NCBI GenBank assembly: GCA_964629875.1
Contig: CAZVRK010000014.1
Coordinates: 1-50,524 of the forward strand
Direction of reading: 5' to 3'
Origin: UBA3495 sp964629875
Lineage (GTDB): Bacteria; Chloroflexota; Dehalococcoidia; Lucifugimonadales; UBA3495
Length of the DNA: 50,524 nt
Made by a program: the position numbers and the translations under genes. The number at the start of each line of letters is the position of its first letter. The first letter of the stretch is position 1. Shown one piece after another: positions 33,963 to 42,067 of this stretch. The notes beneath the pieces are model-generated. The model ran no database searches and had not been told where the DNA came from. It saw only the letters and a program-made list of their open reading frames with translations.

Positions 33963-34979
33963 TCAATTTAGGCGATCCCTACTGACTAATTCTTCGGCTA
34001 TTTGGATGGAGTTCAGAGCAGCTCCCTTTCGCAAGTTATCCGAGACGATCCACAGAACCAAACCATTTGGGTTAGATAAATCTTTTCGTATCCTTCCTAC
34101 CATTACGTCGTCTTTACCGGCAGCATCTGCAGGTGTGGGATAGGATTGCGTTGAAGGATCGTCAACTACTGTTACACCTGGCATAGCGGATAGTGCGTCA
34201 CGAGCGTCCGACACGGATACCGGCTCTTCGAACTCAATGTGCACTCCTACGCAATGGGAGATATAAACTGGAACCCTAACGCATGTAGCCGACACTCGAA
34301 GATGTTCCGAGTGTAGGATCTTTCGAGATTCATCTATCATTTTTTGTTCTTCGCGAGTGTATCCTGTATCTAGAAAACTATCTATGTGGGGGAATACGTT
34401 AAATCCGATTTGATTGGGTAAAGATTCTGATTTTATGGGCTCTTTTGCTAGCAAATTTTTGGTCTGTTCAGTTAGTTCAGTCATTGCCGATGCGCCAGCT
34501 CCGGATACGGATTGGTACGTATCAGCCACTATACGTACCAAAGGACTGAGTTGTCTCAATGGATGCGCAATCATAACTAATGGAGTTGTTGAACAGTTCG
34601 GTATAGATATAATGCCCTGATGCCAATCTACATCTGATCCGTTAACCTCAGGGACTACTAAGGGTACTGTAGATTCCATGCGAAACGCGGATCCATCATC
34701 AATAACAACCGCTCCTGATGAGACAGCAACAGGTGCGAATTTCTGGCTGATTTCGCTACTTACTGATATGAACGCTATATCAATACCATTAAAAGAGCTT
34801 TCAGTAGTTTCTTCTACTTTCAAGTCTTTTCCATTTACAGATATAGTCTTTCCTGCGGAGCGTTCGGAGGCTAGCAGCCGAAGATTATTAGCTTTCGGGT
34901 ACCTAGTCTCAACTATATTAATGAATTCTTGTCCAACTGCTCCAGTTGCCCCTACAACAGCTATACTGAGATCTTCCAT
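33963..34979 (-). CDS. asd: Aspartate-semialdehyde dehydrogenase
   Basis: Reduces aspartyl phosphate to aspartate semialdehyde, the branch point for lysine, threonine and methionine. 338 residues. NADP loop VVGATGAVGQEF; catalytic C129 in SIPNCSTTPLVM; substrate-binding HCVGVHIEFEEP near the C-terminus. It lies between dapB and dapA on the same strand, with gaps of about 85-100 bases, and supplies the DapA substrate. Confidence 0.97.
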   Translation of the reverse strand: MEDLSIAVVGATGAVGQEFINIVETRYPKANNLRLLASERSAGKTISVNGKDLKVEETTESSFNGIDIAFISVSSEISQKFAPVAVSSGAVVIDDGSAFRMESTVPLVVPEVNGSDVDWHQGIISIPNCSTTPLVMIAHPLRQLSPLVRIVADTYQSVSGAGASAMTELTEQTKNLLAKEPIKSESLPNQIGFNVFPHIDSFLDTGYTREEQKMIDESRKILHSEHLRVSATCVRVPVYISHCVGVHIEFEEPVSVSDARDALSAMPGVTVVDDPSTQSYPTPADAAGKDDVMVGRIRKDLSNPNGLVLWIVSDNLRKGAALNSIQIAEELVSRDRLN

Positions 34980-35077
34980 TTATTTGTATGGTCCTTTGAA
35001 GTTTTAACTTTTAGTTAGTCAAAATTTATAAGTTGCACTATATTCCGCTGTTTTAGTAAGCTGTTACGCTTAACTAA

Positions 35078-35866
35078 TCAGATTTCAAGCACGTTTTCCA
35101 AGCCTACCACAAGGCCTGTCTGCATAACAACTTTCCTTATACATAAAATCACGCCTGGCATATAACAGTCTCTCCCTAGAGTGTCGTGCCTAATAGAAAG
35201 AGTTTGTCCTGCGGTGCCCATTATGACTTCGTGCTGTGCAACACGCCCTGGCATTCTTATACTATGAACGGATATGCCGTGATATTCTCCTCCCCGGGTG
35301 TTAGAGAGATTTTCCTTTTCAGTAATGTTGCGGGTAAAGTCTTTTTTAGAACCTAGGTCATTTGCTAAGTTCATTGCAAAGCCAGATGGAGCATCTATTT
35401 TTGCTTCATGATGGGATTCCACTATATCCAAATATTCAAAGTAAGGAGCAGCCTGCTCGGCGAGTTTCTTTAGAATTACTGCTCCTAAAGCAAAATTTGG
35501 TGCGATTATGGCTCCGAATGATTTTTGATTTGTAAGAGTCCTGATAGAACTTATATCCTCGTTGGTTAATCCGCTAGCCCCTAGGACCATGTCAACAGAA
35601 TATGCACTAGCTGTTTTGACCGCTTCCATGCAAGTTGTAGCATTAGTGAAATCTACAATTACGTCGGGGGAGGTGTGTTCAATTAAATCTTTCAGGTTTG
35701 TTGATAAAGGAATTTCCTCTCCGGATGGCATTTTCAGAATATTGCCTCTATCAGCGCTACAAGTAGCTCCTACTAGCGTAATGTCTTCCTCGTCGGATAT
35801 AGCTCGAACTGTTTCTTGACCCATTTTTCCAGTTGCCCCATTAATTAATACCTTTATGGTAGCCAT
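35078..35866 (-). CDS. dapB: 4-hydroxy-tetrahydrodipicolinate reductase
   Basis: Second enzyme of the diaminopimelate branch. 262 residues. NAD(P) loop NGATGKMGQE; DFTNATTC; catalytic H152 and K156 in ESHHEAKIDAPSG (same spacing as H159/K163 of E. coli). GGAGCGATAATTACTT precedes the ATG. It is first in the dapB-asd-dapA run and is insulated from the upstream pnp gene by a strong terminator. Confidence 0.97.
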   Translation of the reverse strand: MATIKVLINGATGKMGQETVRAISDEEDITLVGATCSADRGNILKMPSGEEIPLSTNLKDLIEHTSPDVIVDFTNATTCMEAVKTASAYSVDMVLGASGLTNEDISSIRTLTNQKSFGAIIAPNFALGAVILKKLAEQAAPYFEYLDIVESHHEAKIDAPSGFAMNLANDLGSKKDFTRNITEKENLSNTRGGEYHGISVHSIRMPGRVAQHEVIMGTAGQTLSIRHDTLGRDCYMPGVILCIRKVVMQTGLVVGLENVLEI

Positions 35867-35912
35867 AAGTAATTATCGCTCCTTTTTTATAATGAGGATT
35901 TGTGATGTGATT

Positions 35913-35957
35913 TAATTATATAAAAAGCGGGATTTTATCCCGCTTTTTATATAATTA
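35913..35957 (-). terminator. Intrinsic terminator of pnp (bidirectional shape)
   Basis: A perfect inverted repeat: arm 35913-35931 and arm 35939-35957 around a 7-base AT loop. In the minus-strand transcript the GC core CCCGC is followed at once by UUUUUAUAU, the classic terminator form. It lies 15 bases after the pnp stop and separates pnp from dapB. Confidence 0.88.
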
Positions 35958-35971
35958 GTTTAAATGTCTCT

Positions 35972-38227
35972 TTACTGATCTCGAGATCCGCCGCCTTGGA
36001 ATCGGCGATCAGATCCACTATTTCTATTTCCACCGGGTCTGTCACGACCTCCGAAGCCGCCTCGGCCACCTCCATTTCTGGGTCGACCTCTGTCCCCGAA
36101 TGATGACCGTTGGGGTCGCTGTGTAGGAGGTTCTTCTTCTCCGAATAAAGCTTTTCTTGACAGATTGACTCTTCCAAGATGATCAATCTCTCGTACCATT
36201 ACCGTTATTTCTTGCCCGATATCAAGTTCAGTTTCTCCTTCGAGCATTGATTCATTTCTTAGAAGACCATCTTTACCAGGTAGGAGTTCTATGAATGCTC
36301 CAAAATCAGTAGTTCTGCCTACCTTTCCGGTTATGATGTCGCCTACAACTAATTCTCTAGTGAGACCTTCTATTTTACTTTGTGCTAGGCTGATCATTTC
36401 TTGATCGGAAGAGCCTATGGTTACTTTACCATCATCGCTGACGTCTACTGAGCATCCGGTCTCTTCGATTATAGATTTTATTACGGCGCCTCGTGGTCCT
36501 ATTACGGCACCTATCTTCTCTACAGCGATTTGCATGCGTACCATCTTGGGTGCATATTGGCTAAGTTGATCTCTCGGTGAGGACAGTGCGGAACTCATTT
36601 TATCCAATATGAATAGTCGCCCCTGTCGGGCTTGTTCCAAAGCTTCGCTCAAAATACTGGCTGTAAGGCCTTGTATTTTTACATCCATCTGGAGAGCATT
36701 GATGCCCTCGGTAGTACCCGCTACTTTGAAGTCCATATCTCCGAGAAAATCTTCTATGCCTTGGATATCACTCAGTACAGCATATTTCCCATCGGGGTCT
36801 GTAATTAAACCCATGGCGATGCCGGACACTGGAGCCTTTATTGGTACTCCTGCATCCATTAATGCGAGAGTAGAGCCACAGACGCTACCCATGGACGTAC
36901 TTCCATTAGAGCTCAGGACTTCTGATACTACTCTGATGGTGTATGGAAAGTCTGCCTCTGCTGGTAGCACTGATTGCAATGCTCGTTCGGCAAGAGCTCC
37001 GTGACCGATTTCCCGCCTACCAGGGGATCCTACTCTGCGGGCTTCACCAGTCGAATAGGGAGCGAAATTATAATGATGCATATATTGTTTGCTGTTGCTA
37101 TCGTTAGGACCTACTGTATCCAGTATTTGTTTCATAGTTAGAGGACCAAGAGTCGCAATGGATAAGACTTGCGTCTGCCCACGAGTAAACAATCCTGACC
37201 CATGAGTTCTTGGGAGTACCCCCGCTTCTACAAATATTGGTCTGATTTCGTCAGTGGAACGTCCGTCCGGACGGATGCCCTCGTTAAGTATCCTTTGTCG
37301 GACTTCAGCTTTCAGAACATTCTTGAATCCGGCCGCTATTTGGTCGCTAGAATATTCCTCTGCCATTTCCGAAGCTATAGAGTCCTCGAGATCTTCTAGG
37401 GCTTCTACTCGCTCTGCTTTGAGTGCATTCTGCTCTAGAATTGCAGTTAGACGCCCATTCAGATTACTCTTTATTGTTGCTTCAATCGTCTTAGCTTCGT
37501 CACTGATTGGCTCAGCTTCCACCTTCGGGGAACCGATTTGAGAGACTAATTGGTCTATTAATCCAATGGTTTCGTTGTTAGCTTCTTGAGCTATACGGAT
37601 ACCTTCAAGGATGACTTCTTCTGAGACTTCATCTGAGCCAGCTTCTACCATTAGGATTGCGTCTTTAGTACTGCTTATGACCATATTTAGTTGACTGGTT
37701 TTTATTTGCTCATATGTAGGGTGCACGATGTATTCGTTATTTTCTTTGAAATAAGCAACTCTGCAAGACCCTACGGGTCCATCGAATGGTATGTGAGATA
37801 TGGATAAGGCTGCAGACGCTGCAACCATTCCCAGTACTTCAGGAGGGTTTTCCTGGTCTGATGATAGAACTGTAAGAATAACTTGGATGTCATTATGGAG
37901 TGATTTAGGGAAAAGCGGTCTAATAGACCTGTCTGTTAATCTACATGATAATATGGCAGATTCGCCGGGTCTCCCTTCTCTTCGGAAGAAACTTCCAGGT
38001 ATTTTTCCTGCTGCGTAGAGTCGCTCTTCAAATTCTACTGTCAGCGGTAGGAAATCTACGTCTCCTCTAGGTTTGCCTGACATGACAACGGTTGCCAGAA
38101 CTATCGTGTCTCCACTTTGTATAGTTACTGAACCGTGGGCTTGAAACGCGAGTCGTCCGGTTTCTAAACGTATAGAATGATCTCCGATTGAGCGTTCCAC
38201 AATTGTGGGAATTGACATTGTAGACAT
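35972..38227 (-). CDS. pnp: Polyribonucleotide nucleotidyltransferase (PNPase)
   Basis: 3'-5' phosphorolytic exoribonuclease of the degradosome. 751 residues: two RNase PH domains (REGRPGESAILSCRLTDR near 83-100; second core with RTHGSGLFTRGQTQVL), a KH domain at about 563-628 (IGAVIGPRGAVIKSI), an S1 domain at about 629-696 (GRTTDFGAFIELLPG) and a 55-residue Arg/Gly-rich tail. The tail, with repeats such as GGGRGGFGGRDRPGG, is long for PNPase and probably binds RNA or partners. rpsO lies upstream on the same strand, the common rpsO-pnp order. Two close ATGs (38227 and 38218) make the exact start uncertain. Confidence 0.97.
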   Translation of the reverse strand: MSTMSIPTIVERSIGDHSIRLETGRLAFQAHGSVTIQSGDTIVLATVVMSGKPRGDVDFLPLTVEFEERLYAAGKIPGSFFRREGRPGESAILSCRLTDRSIRPLFPKSLHNDIQVILTVLSSDQENPPEVLGMVAASAALSISHIPFDGPVGSCRVAYFKENNEYIVHPTYEQIKTSQLNMVISSTKDAILMVEAGSDEVSEEVILEGIRIAQEANNETIGLIDQLVSQIGSPKVEAEPISDEAKTIEATIKSNLNGRLTAILEQNALKAERVEALEDLEDSIASEMAEEYSSDQIAAGFKNVLKAEVRQRILNEGIRPDGRSTDEIRPIFVEAGVLPRTHGSGLFTRGQTQVLSIATLGPLTMKQILDTVGPNDSNSKQYMHHYNFAPYSTGEARRVGSPGRREIGHGALAERALQSVLPAEADFPYTIRVVSEVLSSNGSTSMGSVCGSTLALMDAGVPIKAPVSGIAMGLITDPDGKYAVLSDIQGIEDFLGDMDFKVAGTTEGINALQMDVKIQGLTASILSEALEQARQGRLFILDKMSSALSSPRDQLSQYAPKMVRMQIAVEKIGAVIGPRGAVIKSIIEETGCSVDVSDDGKVTIGSSDQEMISLAQSKIEGLTRELVVGDIITGKVGRTTDFGAFIELLPGKDGLLRNESMLEGETELDIGQEITVMVREIDHLGRVNLSRKALFGEEEPPTQRPQRSSFGDRGRPRNGGGRGGFGGRDRPGGNRNSGSDRRFQGGGSRDQ

Positions 38228-38315
38228 AGTTGGAATGTACCTCTTAAATAATAATAGGGCCTAGGACTAGTGGGTATGATTGATCTATCACCTATAGGGT
38301 AATAGTCGATATAGC

Positions 38316-38582
38316 TTATCTTCGGAGTCCTAGTCGACTTATGAGAGTCTGATACCGATTAACATCTTCATTACTGAGGTATTTTAAGAGTCTACGTCTT
38401 TGGGAGACGAGCCCAACTAACCCCCGACGTGAGTGCACGTCTTTGCGGTGTGTCCTGAGATGATCGGTGACTTGTTTGATACGTTCTGTGAGAACGGCCA
38501 CTTGTACTTCTGTGGAGCCTGTATCGTTTGCGTGGTTTTGGTATTCTGTGGTTATGGTCTGCCTTGTTTCCTGGTCTAACAT
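38316..38582 (-). CDS. rpsO: 30S ribosomal protein S15
   Basis: An 88-residue primary 16S rRNA-binding protein of the small subunit. All standard segments are visible: GSTEVQVAVLTERI, TDHLRTHRKDVHSRRGL, and VSQRRRLLKYL to the C-terminal LGLRR. It precedes pnp by about 90 bases, as in many bacteria where the pair is regulated by RNA processing; I see no clear RNase III hairpin between them. Confidence 0.98.
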   Translation of the reverse strand: MLDQETRQTITTEYQNHANDTGSTEVQVAVLTERIKQVTDHLRTHRKDVHSRRGLVGLVSQRRRLLKYLSNEDVNRYQTLISRLGLRR

Positions 38583-38638
38583 TTTGTTGATTATTACCTT
38601 CTATCTATCTTATCTTTTTCTTCTCTCATATTTCAGCC

Positions 38639-38668
38639 AGTATAACATACACCATCTCACGCACGCAA
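38639..38668 (-). promoter_or_regulatory. Promoter of rpsO
   Basis: On the minus strand TTGCGT (38663-38668) and TATACT (38639-38644) are 18 bases apart, and TGT before the hexamer makes an extended -10. The leader to rpsO would be about 50 bases. Confidence 0.45.
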
Positions 38669-38829
38669 TTTAACCGTCCAGTATATTAGTAGTTTAGTTT
38701 GCACTCTCACGGTTTTGCAGTAGTGAGCTCCATCCTATATTATTGCTTTTGATTAGTTCTTGAGCTTCAGTTTTATTTAGATGAAGTTTGAAGCTAGTAC
38801 GGGAGTTACAGTTATTAGGAGGATACTAC

Positions 38830-39147
38830 ATGGCTCAAGGTGATTTTGTAAAAGTCGGACAAGTCAGCGAGATAAATCCTGGAGATTTGACTACGGTAGA
38901 AGTCGGAGGAGAACAGATATTGCTGGTTAACGTCGACGGTGATATTCACGCTTGTGATGATATCTGTTCACACGCTTATGCATCGTTATCCGAAGGGGAT
39001 TTAGCAGGTGCAGAGATTGAATGTCCTCTTCATGGAGCATTGTTTAATGTGAAAACCGGACAGGCCTTAACCCCGCCTGCGGAGTCGGCACTTAGGGTTT
39101 TTGAAGTTAAGGTAGACGGAGATGATATATACATAGCTTCTCCTTAG
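38830..39147 (+). CDS. Rieske [2Fe-2S] ferredoxin
   Basis: A 105-residue soluble Rieske protein of the ring-dioxygenase ferredoxin type. Ligands C46-S-H48 and C65-P-L-H68, followed by GALFNVKTG. A TTG at 38788 keeps the frame open, but AGGAGG (38817-38822) is well placed for the ATG at 38830. No oxygenase, reductase or nitrite reductase gene is adjacent, so the electron partner is unknown. It converges with lepB. Confidence 0.9.
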   Translation: MAQGDFVKVGQVSEINPGDLTTVEVGGEQILLVNVDGDIHACDDICSHAYASLSEGDLAGAEIECPLHGALFNVKTGQALTPPAESALRVFEVKVDGDDIYIASP

Positions 39148-39225
39148 AAAAGAATGACCTAGAGGTGATGTTTTCTAAAATTGTGGAATTGCCAACTGGG
39201 GTCCTATGCTGTTGTTTAGTGTGAA

Positions 39226-39828
39226 TTATCTGATCACTGCAAATTTGTTTACTGGCCAGTAAGACAGCCAAACTTTGCCGTGAATGTTGTTCTCAGGAAC
39301 TGGTCCCCAGTTACGAGAGTCATTACTGCCTAGTCTATTATCGCCAAGCACGAAATATTCTTGTTTTTGCAGCGTAGTAATCTCAGGTCTAAAACCGTCT
39401 GCGAACCACAGGTCTCCCTTTGGAGTTAATGAATTTATATAATCTTCTTCCATAAGCTTCCCATTAACTATAACTTCGCCGTTGCCAATCTGTATTGTGT
39501 CCCCTGGTATACCAATTACCCTTTTTACAAAATCTCTGTCCGGATCGAGTGGGTACGAAAATACTATGATTTCACCTCGCTGTGGAGGTTCTAGTGCGAA
39601 TTGTGGTTGTGAATCTTGGCTGTTCCATATAGGTATAATTCTTGAGAATCTATTTGTATCTAATCTAAAATAGCTAACTTTGTCGACGATTACATACTGT
39701 CCATGCGATAGTGTTGGGTCCATGCTAGACCCTTCGACTTTGAAATTTTGAATACCCGTCTGTATAACAATAAAGACTAGGGTCGCTAGGATTATTGACT
39801 CTATTAAATCTTTAGTGATGTGTGTCAT
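39226..39828 (-). CDS. lepB: Signal peptidase I
   Basis: Cleaves signal peptides from exported proteins at the outer face of the membrane. 200 residues. One N-terminal membrane segment (about 8-26), catalytic S35 in VEGSSMDPTL, general-base K102 in DFVKRVIGIPGD, and the C-terminal box EYFVLGDNRLGSNDSRNWG. Its single-anchor architecture is like that of Gram-positive SipS. It is monocistronic, with a predicted promoter at 39885-39893. Confidence 0.96.
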   Translation of the reverse strand: MTHITKDLIESIILATLVFIVIQTGIQNFKVEGSSMDPTLSHGQYVIVDKVSYFRLDTNRFSRIIPIWNSQDSQPQFALEPPQRGEIIVFSYPLDPDRDFVKRVIGIPGDTIQIGNGEVIVNGKLMEEDYINSLTPKGDLWFADGFRPEITTLQKQEYFVLGDNRLGSNDSRNWGPVPENNIHGKVWLSYWPVNKFAVIR

Positions 39829-39884
39829 ATATGGTAACTAATAAGATTAATTTTGAGCTAATGTGGCCCTATAACATTTCATCA

Positions 39885-39893
39885 ATTATAGCA
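39885..39893 (-). promoter_or_regulatory. Extended -10 promoter of lepB
   Basis: TGC followed by a perfect TATAAT on the minus strand, about 57 bases upstream of the lepB ATG. No -35 is evident. It lies back to back with the promoter at 39932-39960. Confidence 0.45.
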
Positions 39894-39931
39894 TTCGTGT
39901 ACATGTGGCGAATGGTATAGAGATTAGAAAA

Positions 39932-39960
39932 TTGATGTGCGTATGCCCTTCTGCTAAAAT
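39932..39960 (+). promoter_or_regulatory. Promoter of the SMP-30 family gene
   Basis: TTGATG (39932-39937) and TAAAAT (39955-39960) are separated by 17 bases, with TGC before the hexamer. The leader to the ATG at 40027 would be about 60 bases. Confidence 0.5.
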
Positions 39961-40026
39961 CTGCCGATAGATGAGTTCGTAGAACGCTTTTAGAGATCAG
40001 AATTTAATCAGATTGGAGATTAATTT

Positions 40027-40929
40027 ATGAGTTGGCGTTTTGAGTTAGTTGAAAAGCCATACGGTGGCGTCACTGAAGGCCCGATATGGGACGGATCTTC
40101 TTTATTGTTTACTCATATACCTAGCAGCAGGATTATGAGTTATGATCTGGAGTTTGAGGAAATTTCTGAAGTTAGAACTGGTACCAATCACACTAACGGA
40201 TTGGCATATGACTCCGAAGGTAATCTATATGGATGCTGCTCAGGTGGCAGAGCTATTGTTAAGTTTAATGATGATGGAAGTACAACTACAATTGCAGATG
40301 TCGTCGATGGGCAGAAATTGAATACTCCGAATGATCTGGCAGTGGATCGAAAAGGCAGAATTTGGTTCACTAATCCGTGGAATGCTGGAAATATAGACGC
40401 CAGCGAAGTCGAAGAACTGGACAACCGTTCTGTGTTAATGTCTGAACCTAATGGTGATGGTGCATATACAACTACTAGGGTTACCTTCGATACTACAATG
40501 CCTAATGGTGTTTTAGTCTCTCGGGATCAAAAAACCTTATATGTTGCTGAGAGTAACAGTGAGCGACTAGATATAGACAGAGAGCTTAGGGCTTATCCGA
40601 TAAATGATGATGGGACCTTGGGCGATTATTGTACTCTGCATACATTTGGCAGTGATAAAGGATCTGTACATCGCGGTATAGACGGTATGTGTTTGGATGC
40701 TGATGGTAATATCGTTGCAACTGCAGGATGGGAGTCTGCCGGTCCGGGTCCTATGATCTATGTGTTTTCACCAGATGGAAGAATACTGGAAACCCATCCA
40801 ATTTCATGTAACAGGCCAACAAATTGCTGTTTTGGTGGTCCTGATATGACCACGTTATTTGTGACTTCCACTGATGGTCATTTTTATAGAGCGGAAACTG
40901 ATCGTGTAGGATGGGCGATATATCCTTAG
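40027..40929 (+). CDS. SMP-30/gluconolactonase family lactonase
   Basis: A 300-residue six-bladed beta-propeller that probably hydrolyses a sugar lactone using one metal ion. Metal and substrate residues of SMP-30 are in place: E17 (VTEGPIWDG), N102 (NTPNDLAVD), N160 (TMPNGVLVS) and D219 (GIDGMCLDADGN). No signal peptide, so cytosolic. Family substrates include gluconolactone, xylonolactone and other aldonolactones; a sugar-acid route might also use the enolase-superfamily enzyme at 4677, but the two are far apart. A small unknown gene follows 40 bases later. Confidence 0.9.
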   Translation: MSWRFELVEKPYGGVTEGPIWDGSSLLFTHIPSSRIMSYDLEFEEISEVRTGTNHTNGLAYDSEGNLYGCCSGGRAIVKFNDDGSTTTIADVVDGQKLNTPNDLAVDRKGRIWFTNPWNAGNIDASEVEELDNRSVLMSEPNGDGAYTTTRVTFDTTMPNGVLVSRDQKTLYVAESNSERLDIDRELRAYPINDDGTLGDYCTLHTFGSDKGSVHRGIDGMCLDADGNIVATAGWESAGPGPMIYVFSPDGRILETHPISCNRPTNCCFGGPDMTTLFVTSTDGHFYRAETDRVGWAIYP

Positions 40930-40969
40930 TCGCCGATCACACTTTACACAAGCATTTAGAGGAATTGTA

Positions 40970-41326
40970 GTGATAAATCGGAACCTTGGTGATTATGGTT
41001 ATAATCGGCGGGACCTACGACAAGGTGGTGGAAGAGGCAATGGCCGTGACCATGTTGATGATCTTTTGGGCAGTACAGAACTATACATATATCAAACACC
41101 TAACCGCCCAGTAAAGGGCTATGAGGCTCTCAAGTTATATGTTGAGTCTGAAGGTTGTGAATTACTATTTACAGCGGATGCGCCTCCTGAGCTTAGTGAA
41201 TATGAGACAATGAGAATAACGCAGAAGCGGGGAGATAAAATTCCGGATTCAGTTGTGAAACGGGCTCATAGTTGGGCCCATAATAGGAATTTTTTACACA
41301 GCTTTTTTAAGCCAATGTACCGATAA
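40970..41326 (+). CDS. Unrecognised 118-residue basic protein
   Basis: I do not recognise this protein. It starts at GTG with AGAGGA about eight bases upstream. Residues 1-30 are Arg/Gly/Asp-rich (NRRDLRQGGGRGNGRDHVDD) and probably disordered. Residues 35-118 look folded, with strand-like ELYIYQ and CELLFTADAP and a helical, basic end (VVKRAHSWAHNRNFLHSFF). There is no signal peptide or membrane segment. It follows the SMP-30 gene on the same strand, and its stop codon lies inside the left arm of a large perfect palindrome. Codon use looks like its neighbours, so it is probably real. Confidence 0.65.
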   Translation: MINRNLGDYGYNRRDLRQGGGRGNGRDHVDDLLGSTELYIYQTPNRPVKGYEALKLYVESEGCELLFTADAPPELSEYETMRITQKRGDKIPDSVVKRAHSWAHNRNFLHSFFKPMYR

Positions 41327-41371
41327 TATATAAGGCTGCTGGAACTCCAGCAGCCTTATATATTATCGGTA
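41318..41371. repeat. 54-base perfect palindrome between convergent genes
   Basis: Two 26-base arms (41318-41343 and 41346-41371) are exact reverse complements around a central AC. The core GGCTGCTGGA/TCCAGCAGCC is GC-rich and the flanks are AT-rich. It contains the stop codon of the gene ending at 41326 and ends 16 bases from the stop of the PH-domain gene. Either strand would fold to a very long hairpin. In each direction the GC core is followed by UUAUAUAUUAU, not a true U-run, so it may be a bidirectional terminator or a 3' end protector. Confidence 0.9.
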
Positions 41372-41386
41372 ATGTTACAGTTAAGC

Positions 41387-42064
41387 TTATGGCGTCCCAC
41401 CCTGAGGAAGCATTTCTCTTAACGTCTCTGCTACTGGTGTTACGTTGTCAATCTCTTCTATTCGAACTGTCTGGCCAGCTCCGATGCCCGCGGAAACGAC
41501 TACTGTTCCACGCCCTGTGATTATTTCAAAGAAGCTACGAGCTTCCGATATAGAAATTATCCTGGTTACTGGAATCTCTTTTGTTTGTAACCATAAGAAC
41601 TTATACATGTGCATCACTCGACGGTCGGTAATTGTATAGGTGATATGTAGGTTCCTCATGTATTTCATCATTCCTTTGAAGAAGAAGTACATTCCGATCA
41701 CAAATGTCACGAATGGATATACGTACGGGACTTCGGTAAAAGTGAACATGTACCCGGTACCAATGATGAAAGGTAAGCTAATTATGATTCTCGAATAAGC
41801 AGGCAATTGAGATGGATGCCGAGATACCAATGTTCGTTCTCCTGTTGCTAGTGTGGGGGTAGGAGCAACCCCAGATAGACTCATGTATGTCCCTAGCAAG
41901 ATTATGGCGGCGCCTACACACAAGACGACTATCGTGAGAGGTAACGGAACGCTTGGATCAAGGTGAGCTAAGCCGCCGGCTATGAAAAAGGGTGAGGATA
42001 ACAGTACGGAGATTAAAAATCTTCCGATAATCCTGCTGACTATTCCAGGTAAACCTATAAACAT
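41387..42064 (-). CDS. Membrane protein with bacterial PH domain
   Basis: A 225-residue protein with four predicted membrane segments (about 9-30, 38-62, 90-108 and 113-131) followed by a bacterial PH (bPH2/YdbS-like) domain: YTITDRRVMHMYKFLWLQTKEIPVTRIISI and on to GRGTVVVSAG. Such proteins may organise lipids or protein complexes at the membrane; functions are mostly unknown. It starts three bases after the stop of the coiled-coil gene, and its ribosome site AGGAG lies in that gene's end, so the two are cotranscribed and probably work together. Confidence 0.8.
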   Translation of the reverse strand: MFIGLPGIVSRIIGRFLISVLLSSPFFIAGGLAHLDPSVPLPLTIVVLCVGAAIILLGTYMSLSGVAPTPTLATGERTLVSRHPSQLPAYSRIIISLPFIIGTGYMFTFTEVPYVYPFVTFVIGMYFFFKGMMKYMRNLHITYTITDRRVMHMYKFLWLQTKEIPVTRIISISEARSFFEIITGRGTVVVSAGIGAGQTVRIEEIDNVTPVAETLREMLPQGGTP

Positions 42065-42067
42065 GGT

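Noticed and set aside
36609..37004. 131-codon frame opposite pnp
   Set aside because: It lies wholly inside conserved PNPase coding sequence and shows no known domain.
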